Of a DNA stretch of 26,834 nt, positions 1 to 7,588 are shown one piece after another; position 1 is the first letter of the stretch; each line of letters opens with the position of its first letter. The DNA comes from a virus. Below the pieces are notes generated by a model. That model did no database searches, was not told where the DNA came from, and saw only the letters and a program-made list of their open reading frames with translations. Both the position numbers and the translations under genes were made by a program. The stretch spans positions 1 to 26,834 of IMG/VR virus record IMGVR_UViG_3300033388_001796. One strand, written 5' to 3'.

Positions 1-1431
1 GCTGTAAAGGTAGACCTAAGTCTTCTCGCTTCTGACTTATATTATTATGAGCAATGGCTGCACCATAGATAAGAGAGATACCATCAACAGCTTCTTCAAA
101 GGTAATAGTACCTTCTGGATTGTTCACTCTCTTAACTGCTTGAAACGCCATCTCAACTACTTTCTCTGTATCTATATCAACAGAGTCTTCAGTAATAAGA
201 GGAGCTAACACATTAGTAACAAGAGGCAGCTCTTTAGTAGACTCCATACTTACAAGAATAGCTAGAGGTGCAGCCTTATTAGGATTAGTTTCATCTCCTG
301 TTTTAATCTCAGCTTCGAACTCTTCAAAGTCTGCCTTAACTTGTGAGTTAACTAAGTTAGGATAGTTCTCAGCAGTAAGTTTAAAGCCACCAGTTTGTGG
401 ATCAGTAGAGGCAGCTTGTACAGTGTTAATGGAATCAGATAAAGAGATTAAAGCTTTATTAGATTTATCAGTAAACTTAGTAGGATCACTAAGAGTGATA
501 GCAGAAGCAGTTTGGAACGGAGTAGGAGATACAGCACCAACACCTACTTCATACTCAGAGTTAACTCTATCTCTTTGAGTGCCACCTAACTTATGAGACG
601 TAAGAATCTCTTGTCTCTGCTTCTCTATAAGAGCAGGTTCAGCCCCCTCATATATAGGCACACCTATCTTTCTTCTACCTGCAAGAGTACCTGCAACTAA
701 AGTATTATTAAAGTCCTCATCTTTCTCAAGAGCCTTTCTTCTTAGATCTCTTTCTATCTTCTGGGCTTCTTCACTTCTAGCCATTAGACCTAACTTATAT
801 TTATCTACTTGTGCTGACATCTGCTTATCAGAGAGGTTCATCATAATAGATAGCTTCTCTGCATTAGCTTCCTCAGCACTTAGCTTAAACTGTGCAGCCT
901 TAACAGTAGCTTGCTGAGCTAGAAGGTTTTGCTGTGCAGAGATAGTAGCTTTATTCATAGTCACAGCAGTATTAGTAATAGCTATATCAGCATTATTAGC
1001 TAAGGCAGTTATACTACTAATAGCTGTATCATACATAGCTACTGTAGCAGAGGCTACTGATTCTTCTTCACCTAAAGCTCCAATAGTGAACTTATTAGTA
1101 AGCCATTGTAAAGGGTCTTCAGAGAAGTCAACATCTACATTCTCTCTGATAGCTTCTTGCTTAGCTAACTGGTCATCAACAGCTTTACGTCTACCTTCTG
1201 CTAGCTTAACAAGTCTATCAGCACCACCAGCAGCCTCAAATACTTCTGCTGTATCTAACTGCGCCTCTAACTCAGCATTCTGTCTAGTCAGATCTATTAC
1301 CTGTTTGTTGCCTGCTGCATTAATAACTACATTAGCAGCCTCTTTGCTTATATCACCTTTAGCTTGCTGTGACTTGATGGCCTCTGCAGATATAACTGCT
1401 GCCTGCTGTACACCTCTGTAACTCCTTCCTC
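1..1431 (-). CDS. Large coiled-coil virion protein, main body (partial, off left edge)
   Basis: The reading frame is open for about 477 codons from just after a TGA at 1430-1432 to the left edge, so the 3' end is missing. It has no usable start: the first in-frame ATG is at 1036, well inside continuous coding-quality sequence. The protein is rich in Ala, Gln, Glu and Lys with long heptad-like stretches, for example the part near 1220-1290 that reads NAELEAQLDTAEVFEAA. That is typical of internal or ejection virion proteins. Its natural N-terminus is almost certainly the 68-aa ORF at 1348-1554, joined by a -1 frame change. As last visible gene of the leftward late operon it is probably structural. 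No enzymatic motif is seen in the visible part. Function as an ejection protein is inference only. Confidence 0.7.
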
Positions 1432-1554
1432 AGGTACATCAGTCTGTACTGGCGTAGTCTGAGGTGGAGTATTAGCCTTATTAATCCTCTCAACTTGTGC
1501 TAAGATTGGATTAATAGGAGTCTCATCAGAAGCTTTAGGTTGTATGTCTGCCAT
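1348..1554 (-). CDS. N-terminal segment of the frameshifted coiled-coil virion protein
   Basis: This frame starts at an ATG (1554) 18 nt after the Gly/Ser-rich gene and gives a Pro/Thr/Gln-rich, low-complexity N-terminus (MADIQPKASDETPINPILAQ...). After about residue 47 its composition turns odd (SRQQLYLQRPSSHSKLKVI) and it stops at 1348. In the same stretch the neighbouring -1 frame becomes open and continues for more than 470 codons with smooth Ala/Gln-rich sequence. So this is best read as the start of one long gene split by a single-base change between about 1351 and 1429, not as a 68-aa protein. Whether the change is natural, programmed or a sequencing error cannot be decided here. Confidence 0.6.
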   Translation of the reverse strand: MADIQPKASDETPINPILAQVERINKANTPPQTTPVQTDVPEEGVTEVYSRQQLYLQRPSSHSKLKVI

Positions 1555-1572
1555 GGTAGTAAGTCTCCTAGA

Positions 1573-2067
1573 CTAGAATAAACCAAAAGAAAGCTTAGAT
1601 ATAAGTCCTGGAGACTCAGCGGATGACTTAGTAGTAGACTCTTGCTCAGCTTCTTTCGTGCCAGCCTGAGTTCTTGTCTTAGTAGCGGTTACTTTAGCAA
1701 TCTCGCCAGCAATCTTAGCTAGTAGATCTTCAGTGCCTCCTTTAGCAGCAGAGCTATCAAAGACGCCAGCACCCGCTTCTGCACCAAAGATATCAGCTAA
1801 GCCACCAGTACCCTGTAAGATATCATTTATCATCTTAAGAATACCAGCCTCATCTACCTCTATAGCTTCTGTTGTAGTTATATCAGAAGTTTCAAGGCTA
1901 GTCCCTGAACCTGAGCCTGATTGCTCTGAACTAGTCCCAAATAAGCCAGCGCTTAGATCCCCGAAAGTAGAGCTAAAACCAAGATCAATGCCAAAGCCAC
2001 TGTCTTCGCCAGCTGCATTAAGACTAACGCCTAGTGTTAAGCCTAAACCTATGCCAAATCTTTTCAT
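1573..2067 (-). CDS. Gly/Ser/Thr-rich hypothetical virion protein (164 aa)
   Basis: I do not recognise the family. The first 20 residues (MKRFGIGLGLTLGVSLNAAG) carry two basic residues and a weakly hydrophobic stretch, but there is no convincing signal peptide. The middle is Gly/Ser/Thr-rich (for example SSEQSGSGSGTSLETSD, around 47-62) followed by Ala/Gly-rich segments that could form amphipathic helices, and a Lys/Thr/Ser-rich tail. It lies between the 58-aa gene and the large coiled-coil gene, all reading leftward with short gaps. Small Ala/Gly-rich proteins in this late position are often minor internal virion or ejection proteins, but that role is inferred from position and composition only. 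Confidence 0.6.
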   Translation of the reverse strand: MKRFGIGLGLTLGVSLNAAGEDSGFGIDLGFSSTFGDLSAGLFGTSSEQSGSGSGTSLETSDITTTEAIEVDEAGILKMINDILQGTGGLADIFGAEAGAGVFDSSAAKGGTEDLLAKIAGEIAKVTATKTRTQAGTKEAEQESTTKSSAESPGLISKLSFGLF

Positions 2068-2096
2068 AATCTTATCCTCTTACTAAGCTGTATATG

Positions 2097-2273
2097 TTAA
2101 GGAGGTGGAGCAGTACCAGTAGCAATCCTGATACGCTCAACCTCATTTTGTAGTATTTGTATCGCATTATGAATCTGCTGTAATGCGTTAAGTAAATCTT
2201 CTTGGCTACCATCACCTAAGTCAGGTGTTAAGGGTAAGCCTGTATCTAATAAACTATCAACTACCTCACCCAT
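2097..2273 (-). CDS. Small hypothetical protein (58 aa)
   Basis: An ATG at 2273 preceded by a strong AGGAG (in AGCAGGAGTTAAAACTT, 8-10 nt spacing) opens a 58-codon frame ending in TAA at 2097. It fills the otherwise empty space between the 541-aa gene and the Gly/Ser-rich gene. The protein begins MGEVVDSLLDTGLPLTPDLG. Its middle (about residues 24-47, LLNALQQIHNAIQILQNEVERI) is a clean heptad pattern, so a short coiled coil is likely. It ends in TAPPP. The role is unknown; a small oligomeric structural or assembly protein would fit its place in the late operon. Confidence 0.65.
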   Translation of the reverse strand: MGEVVDSLLDTGLPLTPDLGDGSQEDLLNALQQIHNAIQILQNEVERIRIATGTAPPP

Positions 2274-2291
2274 AAGTTTTAACTCCTGCTC

Positions 2292-3917
2292 TTATCTTCT
2301 GCCATTAATAGTGAATAAAAGCTCAAGACTGTTAAGTATAAACTTACCTATGAATGCAAGAGAGTGATTCTTACCTGAGCTTCTAAGAGCAAACTCTCTA
2401 TAACCTACGCCTGAAGTCTCAGTAGCAGACACATTTGAAGAGATATTTCTACCATCTAAAGACGGCATATCTATAAACTCAAAGTCGTCAGCAACGACTA
2501 CATTCTCACAAGTTACTTTCTGGAGAGTTATAAGCCTATCTCTTACATATTGATATTTACCTAAGATAAGAACACCAGTACGAGTAGTATCTATAGGGTT
2601 AAAAGAGACTACTGAGACCTTACCTGTTTTATCCATAAAGGCTATAGACTCCTTAGCAAGCTCTCTTTGATCAGTACCAGCTACTACCCTAAAGTTAGAC
2701 TCAAAGGCATCCACATGAGTAAACCTAATCTTACCTACCTTGTTCAATTGAATATCGTACACTAGAGCGTGAGTGAATTCAACTAAGCCATAAGATATAA
2801 CCAGATAACGAGAGGCTATATAAGCTATCTTCTTCATCATCTCTTCATTAGCTCCAACTTCTTGGAGACTAAAAGTCTTAGTAGTTTCATTAAAGTCCTC
2901 TAGTAACTTTCCTGTTATAAAGTCAGTAACCTCAGGATATATAACAGTAGCCTTCTTACTGTTAACTAACTGTAAGCCACTAGTGCCTCCAAACATAAAG
3001 TGACCATAGGAGTCTGGCTCAGAAGCTATAAGTCCAGGTACATAGGGATTAACTACAGAAGCTATATTATTTGTGTTAGAAGTACCTAAACCTTTAGATC
3101 CTTCAACAGGTACAAACTTAAAAGGGAAAGCCTTATTTCCTGTATAAATAGCAGCTACTACATTATGTAGACAGTAAACTAAGAAGCCTGTGGAGTTAGG
3201 CACACAAGCTAATACATGACCTTTAGCTCCTTCCACAGTAGCTGTACCCGCGCCAGTAATTGCTGAAGGTGTTAGATCTAATGGGTCTAATAAAGAAGAC
3301 CAAGCAATAGCAGATGTCTTGTTATTTAGTTCCGCCCCCCAAGCTATAAGATAACCAAAAGCTCCAGTTATACCTAAAATAAAATGTATAGGAGAGCCAG
3401 TGAAGGCTTTAGCTATTAGTCCATGGGTTTGAGAGTAACAATAAGGGCTACTTAAGCCCAGTAGCATGTAACTCTCTCCAGCTGTGTTAGCTACTGTAAC
3501 ATGAAACTCAGTTACAGCGTTAAGAGGAGTAACTACTTTAGTCCATGTAGTATCAGTCTCCTCAAGTAGGTATATGGAAGCAAAAGGAGGCGCTAGATAC
3601 GCTACTAAATGAGGGCTATCTGGCTTAAATGTAGTGCCTGCTGCATTAGTAGCCTCGTTAAGCAGAGGTATGGCTTTAATTAATTTAGTGGTAGCATCAC
3701 CACCAGTAGGAGCCTCTATTATGTCCTTAAAACCTACACTTTGTAGGCCTCTACTAGTAGGCATAACATTGTGCATGTATAGAATCTCAGGCTCATTAGC
3801 ATCTTCGCCTGTCCCTGCTTCTTTACTGTTAGGCACAAGCACAGATCTACCTAACTCTGAGCTAAGTAAGGGACTAGCAGTTTTTTTGAGGTTTATTCTA
3901 TGAGTAAATTGTGCCAT
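2292..3917 (-). CDS. Large beta-rich virion protein (541 aa), possible tail hub/stabilisation protein
   Basis: The protein has no membrane segment and no catalytic motif. It is built of repeated beta-prone segments with aromatic and Gly turns throughout, and its N-terminus (MAQFTHRINLKKTASPLLSS... then YMHNVMPTSRGLQSVGF near 47-63) resembles propeller-like virion proteins that cap or stabilise the portal-tail junction in podophages (P22 gp10-type). That comparison is from memory and tentative. The start at 3917 follows an AGGTGG motif that doubles as the last codons of the o-spanin gene (8 nt gap). It is followed by the 58-aa gene. A virion role is likely from size and position; the exact part is unsure. 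Confidence 0.7.
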   Translation of the reverse strand: MAQFTHRINLKKTASPLLSSELGRSVLVPNSKEAGTGEDANEPEILYMHNVMPTSRGLQSVGFKDIIEAPTGGDATTKLIKAIPLLNEATNAAGTTFKPDSPHLVAYLAPPFASIYLLEETDTTWTKVVTPLNAVTEFHVTVANTAGESYMLLGLSSPYCYSQTHGLIAKAFTGSPIHFILGITGAFGYLIAWGAELNNKTSAIAWSSLLDPLDLTPSAITGAGTATVEGAKGHVLACVPNSTGFLVYCLHNVVAAIYTGNKAFPFKFVPVEGSKGLGTSNTNNIASVVNPYVPGLIASEPDSYGHFMFGGTSGLQLVNSKKATVIYPEVTDFITGKLLEDFNETTKTFSLQEVGANEEMMKKIAYIASRYLVISYGLVEFTHALVYDIQLNKVGKIRFTHVDAFESNFRVVAGTDQRELAKESIAFMDKTGKVSVVSFNPIDTTRTGVLILGKYQYVRDRLITLQKVTCENVVVADDFEFIDMPSLDGRNISSNVSATETSGVGYREFALRSSGKNHSLAFIGKFILNSLELLFTINGRR

Positions 3918-3925
3918 AAGTTATA

Positions 3926-4144
3926 CTACCACCTAGTGCCATTACGAATCTGATTCATATCTTTATTAGTTTTCTCTGAATGAAGGAAGTTAGTCTCATG
4001 TATAATCCATAACTCCTTAAAAGAAGCTGTTGGCTCTGCATGTATAAATCTAGTGTCTTCAGTAATGTTAGAGCTCCTCATCTCTGCTACTGTTCCGCAA
4101 GCTGTTAACAAAGTTAGGGTTAGAATAACTAAGACAGTCCTCAT
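3926..4144 (-). CDS. Rz1-like o-spanin lipoprotein
   Basis: From the ATG at 4144 the protein begins MRTVLVILTLTLLTAC: a short basic start, a hydrophobic run and a lipobox (LTAC) with Cys16 as the expected lipidation site after signal peptidase II cleavage. The mature part is about 57 residues, without further membrane segments, as expected for an outer-membrane o-spanin. Its 5' end overlaps the i-spanin gene in another frame, the classic Rz/Rz1 arrangement. The ATG at 4144 has AAAGG 7 nt upstream; an in-frame ATG at 4162 (six more residues) also has a GAGG and is a possible start. The product would link to the i-spanin across the periplasm to fuse the two membranes at lysis. Confidence 0.75.
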   Translation of the reverse strand: MRTVLVILTLTLLTACGTVAEMRSSNITEDTRFIHAEPTASFKELWIIHETNFLHSEKTNKDMNQIRNGTRW

Positions 4145-4406
4145 TAGTAAACCTTTTATCATTATTAGTAGCCTCTATATTACCATCAAGTCTGTCTAAG
4201 TCAATGTGGAGTTCCTTTAGATTGGTATCCCCTACTTCCATATCTTCTACAATCTGAGAAGCTTCTCCTCTAAGAGCGTAGTTTATATGGGCTAGCCACC
4301 CTGTTACATTTCCTACAAGAAACATACATATGAATAAGATGCCTACAATAGAAGGAGGAAGACGGCCATCCTTATCTGCATCTAAGAATTCGAAATTAAG
4401 ACTCAT
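4068..4406 (-). CDS. Rz-like i-spanin (112 aa)
   Basis: Starting at the ATG of 4406, which overlaps the holin stop (ATGAGTCTTAA), the protein has one membrane segment at about residues 18-38 (PSIVGILFICMFLVGNVTGWL). The rest is hydrophilic with many acidic and Asn residues and would face the periplasm. Order and overlaps (holin, this gene, then an embedded lipoprotein gene) match an i-spanin. A longer in-frame start at 4493 lies inside the holin and is unlikely. The N-terminus carries DADKDGRL, which looks like the first part of an EF-hand calcium loop, unusual for a spanin. The function is inferred from topology and neighbours. Confidence 0.65.
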   Translation of the reverse strand: MSLNFEFLDADKDGRLPPSIVGILFICMFLVGNVTGWLAHINYALRGEASQIVEDMEVGDTNLKELHIDLDRLDGNIEATNNDKRFTNEDCLSYSNPNFVNSLRNSSRDEEL

Positions 4407-4629
4407 ACTCTTTACTCCTTGCATTAGCATAATTATAGGCACCGGCAGCCACAGAGTTAACTCCACCCATAGTAAGAAGTACAGTAGGTACAAGTTCTAC
4501 GAAAACAGCAGAACCTAAGTAGCCTGCATAGATAAGAATACCTATACAGACTGAATCTGTCCAGAAAAGAATAGCTTTAGTTATACGCCACTTACGAGAG
4601 CGGAACTTATTAGTAGTATTATTACTCAT
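4396..4629 (-). CDS. Putative holin (77 aa, two TM segments)
   Basis: This small membrane protein has a basic N-terminus (KFRSRKWRITK, 8-18) and two hydrophobic segments, about residues 19-36 and 40-63, followed by a short charged tail (ARSKEYES). Size, topology and position fit a class II-type holin that permeabilises the inner membrane at the end of infection: directly upstream of Rz/Rz1-like genes and in the same operon as an endolysin. Asp25 lies inside the first hydrophobic segment. The stop overlaps the start of the i-spanin by a few bases, suggesting translational coupling. No sequence family is assigned, so the call rests on topology and context. Confidence 0.65.
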   Translation of the reverse strand: MSNNTTNKFRSRKWRITKAILFWTDSVCIGILIYAGYLGSAVFVELVPTVLLTMGGVNSVAAGAYNYANARSKEYES

Positions 4630-4642
4630 GTTACTTCCTAGT

Positions 4643-5473
4643 TTAAGTTATTACGTCAGGAGCAAGTTCTCTATGCCCTTGAACTTTCATGTTCCAGAAG
4701 ATTAAGCCTGTTATATTATCTTGTACATCGACTATAAACTGATCACCTTTATCACCATCTAGTCTCATTACGGCACCTGTTCTTGTCTTAAAGGCTCCAT
4801 TAGCAGCAGTACCATGAGTACCCTGCCCACCAGATCTAGCATGAAAGCTTACTGCCCCTGTATCTACATCAATCTCTCCACTTGTTTTCCAGTTAGTAAG
4901 TGTTCCAGAGTTGCCGCCTATTTTAACTCTAAGAATAACACCGTTAGTTAGAGCAGCTATATTACCAAATAATCCAAAGTCTCCAGCTGAACTATGACCC
5001 ATAGCAAGAGTAAGATTAGTTATATGCCATACCTCTCCAGGAGGAGGGCCAGCAGAGTACTCTTGTGGGTCAGCTAATGTACCTACTTGACCAGCAGCTG
5101 CTAGATCAATAATAACTTTAGTAATAACATCTCCTATAGAGTGAGCCTTATCTAAACGTCTGTCTAATTCGAGAGTTCCAGGAGCTCCAGGAGTAACAGC
5201 TACAATTGTAGGGTGCGTAGTCTCCATAGTAGTAGTATTTATATCTATAGCAGTACCTACAGTAAAGCCCGTAGTATCAGCTACTTCTATCTGATAGTCA
5301 CCTGCATTACTATCAGTAGAGACAGTAGTTGTTACAGCAGTATGCTGATGCACATAAGCATTAACAGCATTGTTATGAATGTCAGAGCCATGAACAGCTA
5401 GAGCCTTATTATGAATATCAACCCCTGCTATCCTTATAGCATTATCATAATGTGCGTATAGAAAATTAGACAT
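4643..5473 (-). CDS. Hypothetical virion/spike-type protein (276 aa)
   Basis: I do not recognise a named family. The N-terminus (MSNFLYAHYDNAIRIAGVDIHNKALAVHGSD) is followed by a segment of the type 'AGDYQIEVADTTGFTVGTAIDI' (about 58-79), which resembles short beta-rich modules found in phage tail and spike proteins. The C-terminal half is a Gly/Thr/Asn-rich beta domain without membrane segments. It lies between the holin and the membrane protein at 5476-5799, inside the lysis cassette, with a good AAGAGGG ribosome site before 5473. A surface-exposed virion protein such as a spike or receptor-binding component is plausible but inferred. Confidence 0.6.
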   Translation of the reverse strand: MSNFLYAHYDNAIRIAGVDIHNKALAVHGSDIHNNAVNAYVHQHTAVTTTVSTDSNAGDYQIEVADTTGFTVGTAIDINTTTMETTHPTIVAVTPGAPGTLELDRRLDKAHSIGDVITKVIIDLAAAGQVGTLADPQEYSAGPPPGEVWHITNLTLAMGHSSAGDFGLFGNIAALTNGVILRVKIGGNSGTLTNWKTSGEIDVDTGAVSFHARSGGQGTHGTAANGAFKTRTGAVMRLDGDKGDQFIVDVQDNITGLIFWNMKVQGHRELAPDVIT

Positions 5474-5475
5474 AA

Positions 5476-5799
5476 TTAATAGTCCCTCTTACTGTGATAG
5501 TCTTTAATGTGAGTATTCTGTTTCTTATGTAAGATACGAATCTCGTCTATAAAATCCTTCTTTAAGCCCTTAAACTCTTCCTTAATTATAGCTCTCATAG
5601 ACTTCTCTGCCTCTATCCTACACTCTAGTAACTCTGCATGAGATACAGGAGTTTCAATAAGTACAGCCTTAGCTATCTCTGCCTGTTTTCCTTTACCTAA
5701 GTACTTTAGGGAGGCTAACAGTATTAGTGTTACTCCTGTTACTACAGCAGCTATATTCTCTAGCATCATACTAAGTAGCGTATGCTCAGGAGTGGACAT
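5476..5799 (-). CDS. Membrane-anchored coiled-coil protein (107 aa) of the lysis region
   Basis: The protein has one strong membrane segment at about residues 13-33 (NIAAVVTGVTLILLASLKYLG). After it comes a long, highly charged helix (KGKQAEIAK... to the C-terminus, with many Lys/Glu) that is likely a coiled coil. The ATG at 5799 is preferred because AGGAA lies 8 nt upstream; an in-frame ATG at 5814 lacks a good ribosome site. It follows the endolysin by 23 nt. Topology is like an i-spanin or a lysis regulator, so it could be a second spanin-like or antiholin-like protein. A better spanin candidate exists at 4068-4406, so the role stays open. Confidence 0.6.
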   Translation of the reverse strand: MSTPEHTLLSMMLENIAAVVTGVTLILLASLKYLGKGKQAEIAKAVLIETPVSHAELLECRIEAEKSMRAIIKEEFKGLKKDFIDEIRILHKKQNTHIKDYHSKRDY

Positions 5800-5822
5800 A
5801 GAACGGTTCCTCATAATTATGG

Positions 5823-6320
5823 CTATGGTTTAAATATACGGATAGGTTTATTAGGAGCTCTATATCCAAAGACTACATGCAGCCAGTCGTTACCAAGCTT
5901 ACCTCTACTGCTTCTTGTAGCCTCTGGGTCTTCTATAGCCACTATCATATTAAACCTCTTAGGTTTAGTTAGTATCAGGCGAGCTACGTCTGCTGTATCC
6001 ATAGATTTAAACTTAAGATCAGTAGCCTTCCAAAACATATGACCAGAGAAGAGGGCAAAAGACTGAGAACCTAAACTACGAGGAGTTCTAAGTCCTGACT
6101 CTTCATAAGAGCCTCCTCTATGCCAGTTATTAATAGTAACTGACTCAGCCACATGATCTCTTATGAGTTGTGTACCTTCTATCATGGCTGGATTTGTAAG
6201 CTGTAAGCCCTGTAATACATGAGCAGGACTATTAGCTTGCTCCATCCACCAAGGAGATATAAACTCTTGGATATAGAAGTTAGAGGAGGAAGATAGTTTG
6301 AGTAGTTTAGTCCTTGTCAT
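5823..6320 (-). CDS. Endolysin, peptidase M15-like (165 aa)
   Basis: From the ATG at 6320 the protein shows the zinc-site pattern of the M15 (D-Ala-D-Ala carboxypeptidase / L-Ala-D-Glu endopeptidase) family: FSGHMFWKATD with His94 and Asp101, and DWLHVVF with His148. It also has upstream features common in these phage enzymes: ANSPAHVLQGLQLTNP near 29-44 and a NNWHRGGSYEESGLR stretch near 64-78. It would cut peptide cross-links in the host cell wall at the end of infection. There is no signal peptide, so export would depend on the holin at 4396-4629. The start codon overlaps the end of the 83-aa gene (6307-6558). A longer in-frame start at 6419 lies inside that gene and is rejected. Confidence 0.8.
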   Translation of the reverse strand: MTRTKLLKLSSSSNFYIQEFISPWWMEQANSPAHVLQGLQLTNPAMIEGTQLIRDHVAESVTINNWHRGGSYEESGLRTPRSLGSQSFALFSGHMFWKATDLKFKSMDTADVARLILTKPKRFNMIVAIEDPEATRSSRGKLGNDWLHVVFGYRAPNKPIRIFKP

Positions 6321-6558
6321 TAGGTAGTTGCCACTCTGGAGTGTAAAAGAATTGAAATAGCTCTTCGCGATTAGTCGAATCATAGCGCTTAATGATGCAC
6401 TTATGCTTAAGTACTTCACTATGATTTACCTTGATAAGCTCCTGAGTATCAGCGACATTAGATGTTTTAGATAGTAAACCACCTTCATGCAAAGACTCTG
6501 CCTCAACTAAGAAGTCGGGATAATCATTAACTGATTTATCAACTAGGTATATATTCAT
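6307..6558 (-). CDS. Hypothetical protein (83 aa) upstream of endolysin
   Basis: This is a small acidic soluble protein (MNIYLVDKSVNDYPDFLVEA...) without membrane segments or known motifs. Its start overlaps the stop of the lectin-like gene by 4 nt (ATGA), and its end overlaps the endolysin start by 14 nt, so the three genes are translationally coupled. The body has a mixed alpha/beta pattern (EVLKHKCIIKRYDST, about 49-63). Short proteins placed between a tail fibre gene and lysis genes can be tail-fibre chaperones or virion accessory factors, but nothing in the sequence proves this. Confidence 0.65.
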   Translation of the reverse strand: MNIYLVDKSVNDYPDFLVEAESLHEGGLLSKTSNVADTQELIKVNHSEVLKHKCIIKRYDSTNREELFQFFYTPEWQLPNDKD

Positions 6559-7283
6559 GATGCTGGCCTCGATAATGCGCCTGTAACAGTTAAGCCGCCA
6601 TTACCAGACTTATTACTTTCAAAAGTTGTGTAATCACCACGTAAGAATAAGTCAGGAGGGGTGCCAGTTGGAGTAGAGCCATCAGAACCCATGTCAACTA
6701 CAGCACCTGATGAGGTAAAGAACTTCCTTCTATTTGCTTCAACACTAAAGTCTAAGTATTCGGACAGGTTTTGATATACGAAACTGACATCTGCATTAAG
6801 TCTACCGACACCAAGATTGTCAGTACCAACTTTATGCGCACCTGTTGCATACTCAATAGTATCATCAGTATGCACTATTGAGGTCGTAGACGGCGCATCA
6901 TCTACATAGCATTGAAATACACCAGCCATGTCCCAACTCATCAAAATATCATAGTAGCCATCTACTATGATATCTATAGTAGAAGATCCTATTAGAATAA
7001 ACGAGCCAGCTGAATTCTTGCCAACTGCACTTATCTTATTTGATGCTGATCTTTCAATAATAAGACGGTCTAACCTAGTTGATAACACTGTCTGAGCTAC
7101 ACCATCTCCGCCATTCATTCTTATGCGCAGCGCAACTATACCTACCTTTCCATCAACCAAGCCAGTATAGTCTGATGCGTAGCTAAGATAGTCATTAGTG
7201 CCATCAAAGGTAGCGCCTAAGATTCCTGCTATTCCGGGAGTGTTTTTGCTATAAACTGTAGCACCTATAGTGTTAGTTATCAT
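6555..7283 (-). CDS. Concanavalin/LamG-like virion protein (242 aa)
   Basis: The sequence has the look of a jelly-roll lectin fold of the LamG/concanavalin type. 'GATFDGTNDYLSYASDYTG' (about 23-41) is the usual first strand, where a hypothetical shape is drawn with FDGxNDYL. 'GYYDILMSWDMAGVFQCYVDD' (about 108-128) matches the strand pair with a W and a short turn, followed by a GxGRLNADVSFVYQNLSEYLDFS segment. A C-terminal region carries a STPTGTPPDLFLRGDYTTF motif, common at the end of phage lectin-like fibre proteins. It likely binds carbohydrate on the host surface or decorates the virion. The gene is in the tail/fibre block next to the spike-base-like gene. Confidence 0.65.
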   Translation of the reverse strand: MITNTIGATVYSKNTPGIAGILGATFDGTNDYLSYASDYTGLVDGKVGIVALRIRMNGGDGVAQTVLSTRLDRLIIERSASNKISAVGKNSAGSFILIGSSTIDIIVDGYYDILMSWDMAGVFQCYVDDAPSTTSIVHTDDTIEYATGAHKVGTDNLGVGRLNADVSFVYQNLSEYLDFSVEANRRKFFTSSGAVVDMGSDGSTPTGTPPDLFLRGDYTTFESNKSGNGGLTVTGALSRPAS

Positions 7284-7289
7284 AAGGTA

Positions 7290-7520
7290 TTACCATTGTA
7301 ACCAGACTATATCACCAGCAGTGGTAGCTGCATTAACTCTGTTACCTGCTACAGGTAAGATAGTTCCAGCTATTACACCTACAAATACTACAGCAGTACC
7401 ATCAGGTAAGTCTATAGATACATCACCTAAACTGCCTACATAGAGAGCATTAAAGGTTAGGTCTGTATCATCATGAGGTACTACAGCGCCAGCAAATGTG
7501 GCAGAAGCAAATACGTGCAT
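7290..7520 (-). CDS. Spike-base-like small virion protein (76 aa)
   Basis: The whole protein matches, from memory, a module frequent in phage genomes and in the RCAP_Rcc01079-type spike base family: a 'VVPHDDTDLTF' start, 'ALYVGSLGDVSIDLPDGT', then 'VVFVGVIAGTILPVAGNRVNA' and a Trp/aromatic end (DIVWLQW). The compact beta fold of about 75 residues is often used as a small trimeric or decorating virion part. It sits between the lectin-like and fibre-like genes. The start at 7520 has AGAGGA just upstream (spacing about 8). The precise location in the virion is not determinable here. Confidence 0.65.
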   Translation of the reverse strand: MHVFASATFAGAVVPHDDTDLTFNALYVGSLGDVSIDLPDGTAVVFVGVIAGTILPVAGNRVNAATTAGDIVWLQW

Positions 7521-7588
7521 TTTTATATCCTCTTAAAAGGGTTAAAATAAGTTAAAGTTTAATGTGATAACTGTACTAGTAGAGTATA

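Noticed and set aside
4068-4493. Longer i-spanin from the ATG at 4493
   Set aside because: The extra 29 residues read inside the holin in another frame; the ATG at 4406 overlaps the holin stop as expected.
5823-6419. Longer endolysin from the ATG at 6419
   Set aside because: The extra 33 residues overlap the 83-aa gene deeply and the inner ATG at 6320 gives a compact M15 domain.
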